Shown: piece by piece, positions 26,169 through 34,041 of the stretch
How positions within the stretch are numbered: the first letter of the stretch is position 1
Layout of the letters: every line of letters begins with the position of its first letter
Assembly: GCA_000482765.1 (NCBI GenBank)
Contig: AXWR01000001.1
Coordinates: forward strand, 122,751 to 186,750
Source: Meiothermus taiwanensis DSM 14542
Lineage (GTDB): Bacteria > Deinococcota > Deinococci > Deinococcales > Thermaceae
Length of the DNA stretch: 64,000 nt
Reading direction: 5' to 3'
The notes under the pieces: model-generated
Databases searched by the model: none
What the model was told of the DNA's origin: nothing
Seen by the model: the letters and a program-made list of their open reading frames with translations, nothing else
Program-made: the position numbers and the translations under genes

Positions 26169-27617
26169 TCAGACGCCCAGGTAGCGGTGCAGCACCGCCT
26201 GGCTGGCCTCCTGGGGCCGGCCCTCCCAGACCACCTGGCCGTGCTCGAGGATGTAGACCCGGTCGGCCACCGAAAGGGCCATCTGCACGTTCTGCTCGGC
26301 CAGCAACACGGTCTCACCTTCTGCCTTGAGCGTGCGTATAATCTCGGCCACCTGCCGCACCATCAGGGGCGAGAGCCCCTCGGTGGGCTCGTCCATCAAG
26401 ACCAGCCGGGGGTTGCGCAGCAGGGCGCGGGCGATGGCTACCATCTGCTGCTCCCCGCCGGAAAGGGCCCTCGAGGGGCTCCGGCGGCGCTCGGCCAGCC
26501 TCGGAAAGACCTCCAGCACCCGCTCCACCGTCCAGCGCCCCCGCTGACCCCAGGCCGCCATCTGCAGCTCTTCCTCCACGTTCAACCCGTCGAACATCCG
26601 CCGGCCCTGGGGCACCAGGGCCAGGCCCAGCGCGGCCCGGCGGTGGGGGGGCAGGCGGCCAACCCCCTGGCCCAGAAAAAACACCTCCCCTTCCTGCAAA
26701 GGCAGCAGGCCCATCAGGGCCGAGAGCAGGGTGGTCTTGCCCATACCGTTGCGCCCCAGGAGGGCCACCACCTCGCCCTGGGCGACCTCGAGCCGCACCT
26801 CCGAGAGCACCTGCATAGCCCCGTAGCCAGCGCAGAGCCCCTCGCTCCGCAGCACCTCCGGGCCTTGGGTGGTTGCTGCCCCGGTTTCAACGGCCCAGCC
26901 CGCCCCCACATAGATCTCCTGCACCTGGGGGTTCTGCCGGATCGCCTCCGGCCTGCCCTCGGCGATTACCTGGCCGTAGTGCAGAACCGTGACCCGCTGG
27001 GCAAAGCGCAGGGCGTACTCCAGGTCGTGCTCCACCAGCAGCACGGTCATCTGAGGATCCAGTCCCAGAATGAGCTCCCCAATCCGCTCCCGCTCGGCCC
27101 CGGAAAGCCCGGCCAGGGGCTCATCCAGCAGCAGCACCGAAGGGTTTTGCACCAGGGCCATGGCGATCTCGAGCTGCCGCTTCTCCCCGTGCGAAAGCTG
27201 GCTGGCTACCACATGGGCCCGCTCAGCCAGGCCCACCTGCTCCAGCACCCGCTGCACCCCCGGCTCCGGCCTCAGGGGCTGGCCGAGGGTGGCGCTCTGA
27301 CCCTGGGCGGCCTTCTGGGCCAGGGCCACGTTCTCCCAGACCAGAAGCTCGGGGAAGGCGTTGGAGCGCTGGAAGGTTCGGCCCAGCCCCAGCCGGGCCA
27401 CCCGTTCCTGGGGCATCCCGCTCACCTCCCGCCCCTGCAGAAAAACCCGCCCCTGGCTGGGCCGCAGTTCCCCCGCCATCACCTTGAACAGGGTGCTCTT
27501 GCCAGCCCCGTTGGGCCCGATGACCGCCCGCCGCTCGCCGGGGGTGACCTCGAGGCTCACCCCGGCCAGGGCCAGAAGCCCCCCAAAGGCCTTGCTGACC
27601 TGCTCGACCCTAAGCAT
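26169..27617 (-). CDS. Fused LivG-LivF: two branched-chain-type ABC ATPases in one polypeptide
   Basis: A 482-residue protein holding two complete ABC domains. The first (about 1-235) has Walker A GPNGAGKST, signature LSHGEKR, Walker B LLLDEPLAGL and LVEHD, as in LivG. The second (about 250-482) has GRNGMGKTT, LSGGEQQ, LMDEPTEGL and LLAEQN, as in LivF. A linker of some 20 residues joins them. In most bacteria, and at the left edge of this window, these are separate genes. It energises the LivH/LivM permeases encoded just upstream, and the aromatic genes around it imply an aromatic acid as substrate. ATG 27617 overlaps livM by 8 nt. Confidence 0.93.
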   Translation of the reverse strand: MLRVEQVSKAFGGLLALAGVSLEVTPGERRAVIGPNGAGKSTLFKVMAGELRPSQGRVFLQGREVSGMPQERVARLGLGRTFQRSNAFPELLVWENVALAQKAAQGQSATLGQPLRPEPGVQRVLEQVGLAERAHVVASQLSHGEKRQLEIAMALVQNPSVLLLDEPLAGLSGAERERIGELILGLDPQMTVLLVEHDLEYALRFAQRVTVLHYGQVIAEGRPEAIRQNPQVQEIYVGAGWAVETGAATTQGPEVLRSEGLCAGYGAMQVLSEVRLEVAQGEVVALLGRNGMGKTTLLSALMGLLPLQEGEVFFLGQGVGRLPPHRRAALGLALVPQGRRMFDGLNVEEELQMAAWGQRGRWTVERVLEVFPRLAERRRSPSRALSGGEQQMVAIARALLRNPRLVLMDEPTEGLSPLMVRQVAEIIRTLKAEGETVLLAEQNVQMALSVADRVYILEHGQVVWEGRPQEASQAVLHRYLGV

Positions 27618-28560
27618 TGCCACGGCCCCCTCCCAGACGGCGTTCCAGCAGGGGCCACAGCCCCTCGCGGGCAAACAACACGGTCAGCACCAGCAAACTA
27701 CCCACAAACAACCCCCACAGATCGGTAAACGAGCTGACCCAGGCCTGCACGAAGGTATAGAGCAAAGCCCCAAAGACCGCCCCCCAGAGGCCCCGGCTGC
27801 CGCCCAGCAGCACCATGACCATCAGGGTGGCCGAGGTCAGCCAGAAGAGGTCGTGGGGGCTGATGAAGCTGCGGTGCAGGGCCAGCCCGCTGCCAGCCAG
27901 GCCGGTGAGCGCGGCGGTAAGCAGGTACAGGGAGAGCTTGTAGTAAAAGGTGGGCACCCCCAGGGAGCGGATTTTTTCCTCGTTCTGCCGGATGGCCTCG
28001 AGGGTCTTGCCATACGGGGTCTGCAGCAGTGCGCGCAAACCACCCACCGCGGCCAGCAGCACCCCCACCGCCACCAGGTGCAGCAGCACCGGGTGGATGG
28101 AGAGCCCGGAGAGGCTCAGCCCATCATCCCCCCCGGTGAGGCCGGTCCATTTGTGGGCCGCCGAGTAGACCATCTGCCCGAAGGCCAGGGTCAGCATCAG
28201 GATGAAGATGCCATGGGTGCGGAAGACCAGCAGGCCGGTCAGCAGGGCCAGCAGGGCGGCCACCAAAGGTGCGAGCAGCAAGGCCAGCCCCAAAGGAAGC
28301 CCCGCCTTGAGGGCCAGGCCGACCGTATAGGCCCCAAGCCCCAAAAAGGCGGCCTGCCCCAGCGAAGGCACCCCACCGTGGCCCAGCAGCAGGCTCAGGG
28401 CCACCGCGGCCAGGCCCAGCAGGGCCGCTTCCGTAGCCAGGTACAGCGGATAGCCCCCCAGGGCCAGCGGCAGCAGGAGCAGCCCCACCAGCCCCCAGCG
28501 CAGCAGGCCCTGCCGCGCCGTGCCCCCAGCGCGAACCTCACGCGACAGCCCGGCCATCAT
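27610..28560 (-). CDS. livM: Branched-chain-type ABC transporter permease LivM
   Basis: A 316-residue permease with about nine hydrophobic segments and the LivM hallmark GLALHRSFISPHDLFWLTSATLMVMVLLGG near the C-terminus (Gly-rich, 'LGG-x-G' loop). It forms the membrane channel with LivH. The ATGATG start (28560 or 28557) overlaps the livH stop, which indicates coupled translation. Confidence 0.9.
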   Translation of the reverse strand: MMAGLSREVRAGGTARQGLLRWGLVGLLLLPLALGGYPLYLATEAALLGLAAVALSLLLGHGGVPSLGQAAFLGLGAYTVGLALKAGLPLGLALLLAPLVAALLALLTGLLVFRTHGIFILMLTLAFGQMVYSAAHKWTGLTGGDDGLSLSGLSIHPVLLHLVAVGVLLAAVGGLRALLQTPYGKTLEAIRQNEEKIRSLGVPTFYYKLSLYLLTAALTGLAGSGLALHRSFISPHDLFWLTSATLMVMVLLGGSRGLWGAVFGALLYTFVQAWVSSFTDLWGLFVGSLLVLTVLFAREGLWPLLERRLGGGRGNA

Positions 28561-29420
28561 GCCAGCCTCCTACCCAAAAGACCCTCGGGCTTCAGGGCCA
28601 GCACCAGGGCCATCAGGGCAAAGATCAAAAACATTGCCAACTGCGGCAAGAAAAGTCGCCCAAAGCCATCCACCAGGCCCACCAGGATGGCCCCCCAGAA
28701 GGCCCCCTCGATGCGCCCCAGACCACCGATCACCACCACGATCAGGGCGAACAGGGTCATCTGGGCGTCCAGGCCGGGGGCCAGGGCGATCATGGGGGCC
28801 CCCACCACCCCCCCCAGCCCGGCCAGGGCCGTGCCGATGCCAAAGGTGAGCAAGCTTACCCGGGCCGGCTGGATGCCCAGGGTGCTGGCCATGCCGGGGT
28901 CGGCGGTGACCGCCCGCACCTGCACGCCGAAGGGGGTTCTGGCCAGCAGCAGGCGCACCAGGAGGAACAAAAGCACCCCCATCACCAGCACGAACAGCGG
29001 GTACTTGGGGTAGATGAACGACCCCAGGAAAAGCGGCCCCGCCAGCTCGGCGGGGGGCGGCACGGAGCGGATGGCCGCGCCGAAGAAAGCCCGCAGCAGG
29101 TCGGCCAGAATGAAGCCCAGGCCGATGGTGACCAAGACCTGCTCGAGCTCCCGTCCGTGCAAACCCCGCAAGAGAAAGCGTTCCACCAAGACCCCCAGGA
29201 GGCCCACCAGCAGGGGTACCAACAACAGCACCAGCCAGAAGCTACCCAGGCTGGCCCCCAGGGCCAGCCCCAGGTAAGCCCCCAGCAGGTAAAAGGCCCC
29301 ATGGGCCAGGTTGACCACCCGGGCCACCCCAAAGATCAGGGAAAGGCCCAGGGCCAGCAGGAAGAGCAGCATGGCAAAGGCCAGGCTGTTGAGCAGTTGG
29401 GTAAGCAGGAGCAGCAGCAT
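28557..29420 (-). CDS. livH: Branched-chain-type ABC transporter permease LivH
   Basis: A 287-residue permease. The N-terminal segment SLAFAMLLFLLALGLSLIFGVARVVNLAHGAFYLLGAY is the diagnostic LivH start; a later 'FALIVVVIGGLGRIEGAFWGAILVGL' is the conserved loop contacting the ATPase. It lies 2 nt after the binding-protein gene and overlaps livM. Confidence 0.9.
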   Translation of the reverse strand: MLLLLLTQLLNSLAFAMLLFLLALGLSLIFGVARVVNLAHGAFYLLGAYLGLALGASLGSFWLVLLLVPLLVGLLGVLVERFLLRGLHGRELEQVLVTIGLGFILADLLRAFFGAAIRSVPPPAELAGPLFLGSFIYPKYPLFVLVMGVLLFLLVRLLLARTPFGVQVRAVTADPGMASTLGIQPARVSLLTFGIGTALAGLGGVVGAPMIALAPGLDAQMTLFALIVVVIGGLGRIEGAFWGAILVGLVDGFGRLFLPQLAMFLIFALMALVLALKPEGLLGRRLA

Positions 29421-29422
29421 GC

Positions 29423-30610
29423 TTACTTACCGGGGTCGCGGATGGTGCCCAGGTCGGCCAGCAGGCGGTTGGTCAGTACCCCATCAATGCGGGCTACCTC
29501 CCGGGCGTAGACGTGCTGGGTAACGTTGTTGGTTTCCGGATCCATCTGCACAAAGCCCCGCGGGCTGATGATCTTGGCGCTTTCAATAGCCCCAAGCAGC
29601 CGCTGGCGGTTGCTCAGATCGCCCTGCACGGTGTTGATGGCGTCCACGATAAACTGCATGGCATCGTAGCCCCGCACGGCAAAGTGGTTGGGCACCGCGT
29701 TGAACTTCTGCCGGTAGGCCCGGATGAACTCCCGGTTGGCGCTGTTGTTCAGGGTATAGACCCAGTGGTCAGCGCTCTTGGCTCCCAAAGCGGCATCCCC
29801 GATGGCCTCGAGCACGTTTTCATCGGTCACCTCGCCGCTTACCGCGAGCTGGATGCTGCGGTTGAGGCCAAACTGGATGAACTGCCGCAGGAAGATGACC
29901 GCATCGCTACCGGAAAGCACCGCGTGCACCGCTTCCGGGCGGGCCGCGGCGATGCGCGAGATCACCGCGCTGTAGTCGGTGCTGCCCAGGGGGGTGTACA
30001 GCTCGGCCACCGGCTCCCCGCCGGCCTGCAGGAAGCCCTCTTTGAAGGCAGCGGTGGCTTCTTTACCAAAGGCGTAGTCCAGGGCCAGCAAAAAGACCTT
30101 TTTCCCGACGTTGCGGGCCACCCAGGGGCCCATGGGGTAGTGCTGCTGCCAGGCGCTGATGGAGGTGCGGAAGATGTAGGGGCTCCGGCGTTCGCGGGTG
30201 ATGCCGTTGGCCGCGGCGTTGGCGATGATCAGGGGGATCTGCCGCTCGTGCACGTAGTCCCGGATGCCGTAGGCCGAGGATGAGAGGATGATGCCGCTCA
30301 GCAGGTTGACGCGATCCTGCTCGACCAGCTTGCGCACTTTGCGCACCGCCACCGCGGGGTCGGCCTCCTCGTCTTCTTTCAAGAGCTGGATGCGCCGGCC
30401 CCCCGCCTGGTAGCCCACTTTTTCCAGGTAGAGCTCCATCCCGCGGGTGATCTCCTGGCCCAGCCGGGCGTATGGCCCCGAGTAGGAGAGCACCACCCCG
30501 ATGCGGATGGGTTCCTGCTGGGCCAGGCTGAAGGAAAAGCGGCTCGAGGCTGCCAGCCCCGCTAGCCCGAGCCCCGCCTTGATCAACTGCCTGCGACGTA
30601 TTGTGGCCAT
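29423..30610 (-). CDS. Branched-chain-type ABC transporter substrate-binding protein, probably Tat-exported
   Basis: A 395-residue LivJ-like periplasmic binding protein. The N-terminus MATIRRRQLIKAGLGLAGLAA has a twin-arginine pattern (R-R-x-L-I-K) before the hydrophobic core and an Ala-rich cleavage region (SFSLAQQ). The mature part starts EPIRIGVVLSYSGPYARLGQEI, the usual ligand-binding opening. First gene of the transporter-dioxygenase-pobA operon, so its ligand is probably an aromatic acid. ATG 30610 has GGAGGTC upstream; its promoter overlaps operator site 2. Confidence 0.88.
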   Translation of the reverse strand: MATIRRRQLIKAGLGLAGLAASSRFSFSLAQQEPIRIGVVLSYSGPYARLGQEITRGMELYLEKVGYQAGGRRIQLLKEDEEADPAVAVRKVRKLVEQDRVNLLSGIILSSSAYGIRDYVHERQIPLIIANAAANGITRERRSPYIFRTSISAWQQHYPMGPWVARNVGKKVFLLALDYAFGKEATAAFKEGFLQAGGEPVAELYTPLGSTDYSAVISRIAAARPEAVHAVLSGSDAVIFLRQFIQFGLNRSIQLAVSGEVTDENVLEAIGDAALGAKSADHWVYTLNNSANREFIRAYRQKFNAVPNHFAVRGYDAMQFIVDAINTVQGDLSNRQRLLGAIESAKIISPRGFVQMDPETNNVTQHVYAREVARIDGVLTNRLLADLGTIRDPGK

Positions 30611-30648
30611 TTTGACCTCCCTGCTTTTTTGCTTGTACCAGTGCCGCC

Positions 30649-30678
30649 AGCTTAGCAAATGGTCAGCTAGATTGTCAA
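30649..30678 (-). promoter_or_regulatory. Promoter of the transporter/dioxygenase operon
   Basis: Minus strand: -35 TTGACA (30678-30673), 18-nt spacer, -10 TAAGCT (30654-30649). The -35 lies inside the ATTGTCAACAAT operator, so a bound regulator would exclude RNA polymerase. Confidence 0.65.
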
Positions 30679-30688
30679 CAATCTTGTA
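30671..30688. promoter_or_regulatory. Operator site 2, over the -35 of the transporter operon
   Basis: ATTGTCAACAAT (30671-30682) followed by CTTGTA. It matches site 1 (22775-22792) at 17 of 18 positions. Both are upstream of minus-strand catabolic genes flanking the GntR gene's operon, so GntR is the obvious candidate binder. Confidence 0.65.
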
Positions 30689-30725
30689 AACCCTAAGCCG
30701 ACACCGGTACTAAAAGCCCTGCATT

Positions 30726-30742
30726 TGTTCGTATAGCGAACA
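30726..30742. promoter_or_regulatory. Candidate IclR-family operator
   Basis: TGTTCG (30726-30731), 5-nt spacer, CGAACA (30737-30742): a perfect 6-bp inverted repeat upstream of the IclR gene. A related CTTGCGAACAAG lies at 30752-30763 and shares the CGAACA half site. TTCG/CGAA half sites are usual for PcaR/PobR-type regulators. TACACT (30771-30776), 7 nt before the ATG at 30784, is the candidate -10. Confidence 0.6.
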
Positions 30743-30783
30743 TATATACATCTTGCGAACAAGTGTATGCTACACTAGCCGAC

Positions 30784-31587
30784 ATGAACCTGCAAGCGCC
30801 CCCGATCCCGGAAGAGGCCGATACGGCCCCGGAGGAGCGATTTTTCGTGGAGGCGCTGGCTCGAGGCCTGGCAGTCATGCGCAGCTTCGACCAGCAGCAC
30901 GAGCGCCTGACCATCAGCGAGGTGGCCCGGCGCACCGAGCTCAACCGGGCCACCGCCCGCCGCTTTTTACTCACCCTGCAGGCCCTGGGCTACGTCGCCA
31001 GCGACGGCAAGTTTTTCTGGCTCACCCCCAAGGTGCTCAGCCTGGGCCATGCCTATCTGTCCTCTACCCCTTTGCCCCGGCTCCTGCAGCCGGTGCTGGA
31101 GCAGGTGAGCGAGGAGCTGCACGAGTCCTGCTCGGCCAGCATCCTGGAGGACGGCGAGATCGTCTACATCGCCCGTGCCGCCACCCGCCGGGTGATCTCC
31201 ATCGGGCTGGGGGTGGGCAGCCGCCTGCCCGCCTACTGCACCTCGATGGGGCGGGTGCTGCTGGCGGCCCTGGAAGCGGATCAGCTCAGGGCCTACCTGG
31301 ACAATACGCCCCTGCTGCCGCTCACCCCCCATACCCTGACCGACCCGCTGCGCCTCCGGGCGGAGCTGGAGCGGGTGCGGGCCCAGGGCTACGCCCTGGT
31401 GGATCAGGAGCTGGAACTGGGCCTGCGCTCGATTGCGGTGCCGGTGCGCAACACCCGCGGAAAGGTGCTGGCAGCCATGAACGTAGGGGTACAGGCCGGA
31501 CGGGTGAGCAAAGAGGAGATGCTCGAGCGCTTTTTACCCGTGCTGCAGCGCGCAGCCCACGGGCTCACACCGTTGCTGGGGATATAA
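30784..31587 (+). CDS. IclR-family regulator of the pca operon (PcaR/PobR type)
   Basis: A 267-residue IclR protein: N-terminal winged helix (about 22-85; LTISEVARRTELNRATARRFLLTLQALGYV) and C-terminal ligand-binding domain (about 95-265; 'CSASILEDGEIVYIARA', 'AYCTSMGRVLLA', 'LRSIAVPVRNTRGKVLAAMNV'). The 'ARGLAVMRSFD' opening and longer N-terminus are typical of the PcaR/PcaU/PobR subgroup that responds to protocatechuate pathway compounds. It is the first gene of the plus-strand operon (2-nt gap to pcaD) and may regulate both itself and the pca genes through the palindrome upstream. Confidence 0.88.
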   Translation: MNLQAPPIPEEADTAPEERFFVEALARGLAVMRSFDQQHERLTISEVARRTELNRATARRFLLTLQALGYVASDGKFFWLTPKVLSLGHAYLSSTPLPRLLQPVLEQVSEELHESCSASILEDGEIVYIARAATRRVISIGLGVGSRLPAYCTSMGRVLLAALEADQLRAYLDNTPLLPLTPHTLTDPLRLRAELERVRAQGYALVDQELELGLRSIAVPVRNTRGKVLAAMNVGVQAGRVSKEEMLERFLPVLQRAAHGLTPLLGI

Positions 31588-31589
31588 AC

Positions 31590-32384
31590 ATGGCTTCTTT
31601 TGCAAACCTAGACCACCTGACCTTGCACTACCGGCTCGAGGGCGAGGGTTCGCCCACCCTGGTCTTCCTCAACTCGCTGGGCAGCGATCTGCGCATCTGG
31701 GATGGGGTGGTGGCCTCGCTGGAAGGGCGCTGCCGGGTGCTGCGCTACGACCTGCGGGGCCATGGCCTTTCCGACGCGCCGGTGGGGCCTTACACCCTGG
31801 AGGATCACAGCTCGGATCTTGCGGCCCTGCTCGAGCGCCTGGGCATAGACCGGGCGGTTCTGGTGGGGATCTCGGTGGGGGGGCTGATTGCCCTGGACTT
31901 TGCCCGGCGCTGGCCGGAGCGGGCCGAGGCCCTGGTGCTGTGCGATACCGGGGCCCGCATCGGCAGCGAGGAATCGTGGAACGAGCGGATGGCCGCCATC
32001 CGGCAACAGGGTCTGCCGGAGGTGGCCCGTACGGTGATCGCCCGCTGGTTCAGCGAGGATTTTTTTACCCGGCGGAAGGCCGAGGCCGCGGGCTACTACA
32101 ACATGCTGAGCCGCACCCCGGTGGAGGGGTATCTGGGCACCTGCGCGGCCCTGCGCGACGGCGACCTGCGCCCCTGGCTGGGCGGTATCCGGAGGCCGGC
32201 CCTGGTGCTGTGCGGCGAGCTGGATAAGGCCACCCCGCCCGAGCTTTCGCGAGAACTGGCGCAGGGGCTGGGGGCCCGGCTCGAGCTGATCCCCCAGACC
32301 GCCCACCTGCCCTGCGTGGAGGCCCCCGCGCTGGTGGGGCAGCACATCCGTAGCTTTCTAAAGGAGTTGGGCTATGTCCGATAG
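31590..32384 (+). CDS. pcaD: 3-oxoadipate enol-lactonase
   Basis: A 264-residue alpha/beta hydrolase. The nucleophile elbow is GISVGG, the acid is the Asp in CGELDKATPP, the base is the His in PQTAHLPCVEAP. It hydrolyses 3-oxoadipate enol-lactone to 3-oxoadipate. The enzyme name rests on the fold plus its place between the IclR regulator and pcaC. Its last 11 nt overlap pcaC. Confidence 0.9.
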   Translation: MASFANLDHLTLHYRLEGEGSPTLVFLNSLGSDLRIWDGVVASLEGRCRVLRYDLRGHGLSDAPVGPYTLEDHSSDLAALLERLGIDRAVLVGISVGGLIALDFARRWPERAEALVLCDTGARIGSEESWNERMAAIRQQGLPEVARTVIARWFSEDFFTRRKAEAAGYYNMLSRTPVEGYLGTCAALRDGDLRPWLGGIRRPALVLCGELDKATPPELSRELAQGLGARLELIPQTAHLPCVEAPALVGQHIRSFLKELGYVR

Positions 32385-32775
32385 GTATCAGCAGGGCATG
32401 AAAACCCGCCGCGCGGTGCTGGGGGAGGCCCATGTCGAACGGGCCGAGGCCGGCAAAACCGAGTTCGACGCCGACTTCCAGCGCTTCATTACCGAGTATG
32501 CCTGGGGTGAGCTGTGGCAACGGGGGGGCATCGATCGCAAAACCCGCCACCTGATCACCATTGCCCTGCTGGCGGCCCTGGGCCACGAACACGAACTGGC
32601 CATGCACATCCGGGCCACGGCCCGTACCGGGGTGAGCCTGGTTGAGGTGCGGGAGGCCCTGCACCAGGTGGCCGTGTACGCGGGTCTTCCCGCGGCCAAC
32701 AGCGCTTTTGCAGTAGCCAAGCGTACCTACGTGGAAATGGGGTTGCTTGAGCCTACAGGAGGAAGCCATGAGTGA
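32374..32775 (+). CDS. pcaC: 4-carboxymuconolactone decarboxylase
   Basis: A 133-residue CMD-family protein. The signature RHLITIALLAALGHEHELAMHIRATARTGVS and the following EVREALHQVAVYAGLPAAN are those of genuine PcaC (His in GHEHEL and HIR). It converts 4-carboxymuconolactone to 3-oxoadipate enol-lactone, the substrate of PcaD. Separate PcaC and PcaD, not the fused PcaL form. Overlaps both neighbours. Confidence 0.93.
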   Translation: MSDRYQQGMKTRRAVLGEAHVERAEAGKTEFDADFQRFITEYAWGELWQRGGIDRKTRHLITIALLAALGHEHELAMHIRATARTGVSLVEVREALHQVAVYAGLPAANSAFAVAKRTYVEMGLLEPTGGSHE

Positions 32776-33487
32776 AGCAGGTCATAAAGGCGTTTTAGAT
32801 TGGAGCATCCAGCCACCCTACCTGCACGCACCCTATGTAGCCACGGTGCGCAGGGCCCCCCACCACCCCCTGGTGCCCCTCGCGGCCTCGCTGATGGAGC
32901 GCACCGGCCCGGTGTACGGCGAAGGGGATATCGGGCCCCTCGACCACGACCTCACCAAAAACGCGGCCAAAAACGGGGAACCCCTGGGCGAACGCATCAT
33001 CGTTACCGGGCAGGTGCTCGACGAGAACGGGCGCGGGGTGCCAGGGGTCTTGATTGAAATCTGGCAGGCCAATGCAGCCGGGCGCTACGTTCACAAAAAC
33101 GACCAGCACGACGCGCCTTTAGACCCCAACTTCGTGGGCGCGGGCCGCACCCTCACCGACGAGAAGGGGTTTTATCGCTTTATCAGCATCAAACCGGGGG
33201 CCTACCCCTGGAAGAACCACTTCAACGCCTGGCGGCCTGCCCATATCCACTTCTCCCTGATCGGGCGCAATTTCAGCGAGCGGCTGGTGACCCAGATGTA
33301 CTTTCCTGGCGACCCACTGCTGGAGTACGATCCCATCTACCAGGGGATTCCCAACACCAAGGCCCGCTCGCGCCTGATCTCCCGCTTCGACCTGGAAACC
33401 ACCCAGCCCGAGTGGGCCCTGGGCTACCGCTTCGACATCGTGCTGGCCGGTTACGACCAGACCTACTTTGAACCGGGAGGCCACTGA
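32768..33487 (+). CDS. pcaH: Protocatechuate 3,4-dioxygenase beta subunit
   Basis: A 239-residue intradiol dioxygenase subunit. The Fe(III) ligands are expected at the Tyr of GRYVHKND, the Tyr of GAYPWKNHFNAWRP and the two His of AHIHFSL. 'GVLIEIWQANAAGRY' is the intradiol signature. It carries the active-site iron and opens protocatechuate between the hydroxyls to 3-carboxy-cis,cis-muconate. ATG 32768 was chosen over GTG/TTG upstream because AGGAGGA lies 5-11 nt before it. Confidence 0.95.
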   Translation: MSEAGHKGVLDWSIQPPYLHAPYVATVRRAPHHPLVPLAASLMERTGPVYGEGDIGPLDHDLTKNAAKNGEPLGERIIVTGQVLDENGRGVPGVLIEIWQANAAGRYVHKNDQHDAPLDPNFVGAGRTLTDEKGFYRFISIKPGAYPWKNHFNAWRPAHIHFSLIGRNFSERLVTQMYFPGDPLLEYDPIYQGIPNTKARSRLISRFDLETTQPEWALGYRFDIVLAGYDQTYFEPGGH

Positions 33488-34038
33488 TGCGCGCACAGTA
33501 TCCCAGCCAGACCGTGGGCCCCTTCTTCGCCTTTGCCCTGGTACGCGAGGGCGGTAACATTCTGGTCGACGAGCAGACCCTGGGGGAGCGCATCACCCTG
33601 AAAGGCCGGGTGCTCGACGGGGACGGTGAGCCGGTAGACGATGCCCTGGTGGAGATCTGGCAGGCCGACGCCCATGGGCGCTTCCGCCACCCGGCGGATC
33701 CGCAGTACGCCCAGGCCGACCCCCACTTCAAGGGCTTTGGCCGTTCGGGCACCACCGGCGAGGGTTTTTGCTTCCAGACCATCAAGCCGGGGCCGGTTCC
33801 GCCCAGCCCGGTGCCCTGTATAGCCGTCCGGGTGTTCGCCCGCGGCATGCTGATTCACGCGGTCACCCGGGTGTACTTCTCCGACCACGACAACACCCAG
33901 GATCCGGTCTTTGCCGGGCTCGACCCCGTGCGGCGCCAGACCCTGGTGGCCCAGCGCTGCGAGCTGCCCAGCGGGGTGGTGTACCGCTGGGATATACGCC
34001 TGCAGGGCGAGGGCGAGACGATCTTTTTCGATTTGTAA
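33487..34038 (+). CDS. pcaG: Protocatechuate 3,4-dioxygenase alpha subunit
   Basis: A 183-residue alpha subunit, partner of PcaH. It opens QTVGPFFAFAL and has the intradiol fold motif ALVEIWQADAHGRF, but lacks the full iron ligand set, as usual for PcaG. The ATG overlaps the last base of the pcaH stop (TGATG), which couples translation for 1:1 assembly. Confidence 0.95.
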   Translation: MRAQYPSQTVGPFFAFALVREGGNILVDEQTLGERITLKGRVLDGDGEPVDDALVEIWQADAHGRFRHPADPQYAQADPHFKGFGRSGTTGEGFCFQTIKPGPVPPSPVPCIAVRVFARGMLIHAVTRVYFSDHDNTQDPVFAGLDPVRRQTLVAQRCELPSGVVYRWDIRLQGEGETIFFDL

Positions 34039-34041
34039 ACC

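Noticed and set aside
23835..27728. 1297-codon open frame on the plus strand, opposite pobA, dioxygenase and liv genes
   Set aside because: A by-product of high GC at third positions. The opposite strand carries well-defined families over the full length, and the plus-strand translation is His/Gly/Gln/Pro-rich without motifs.
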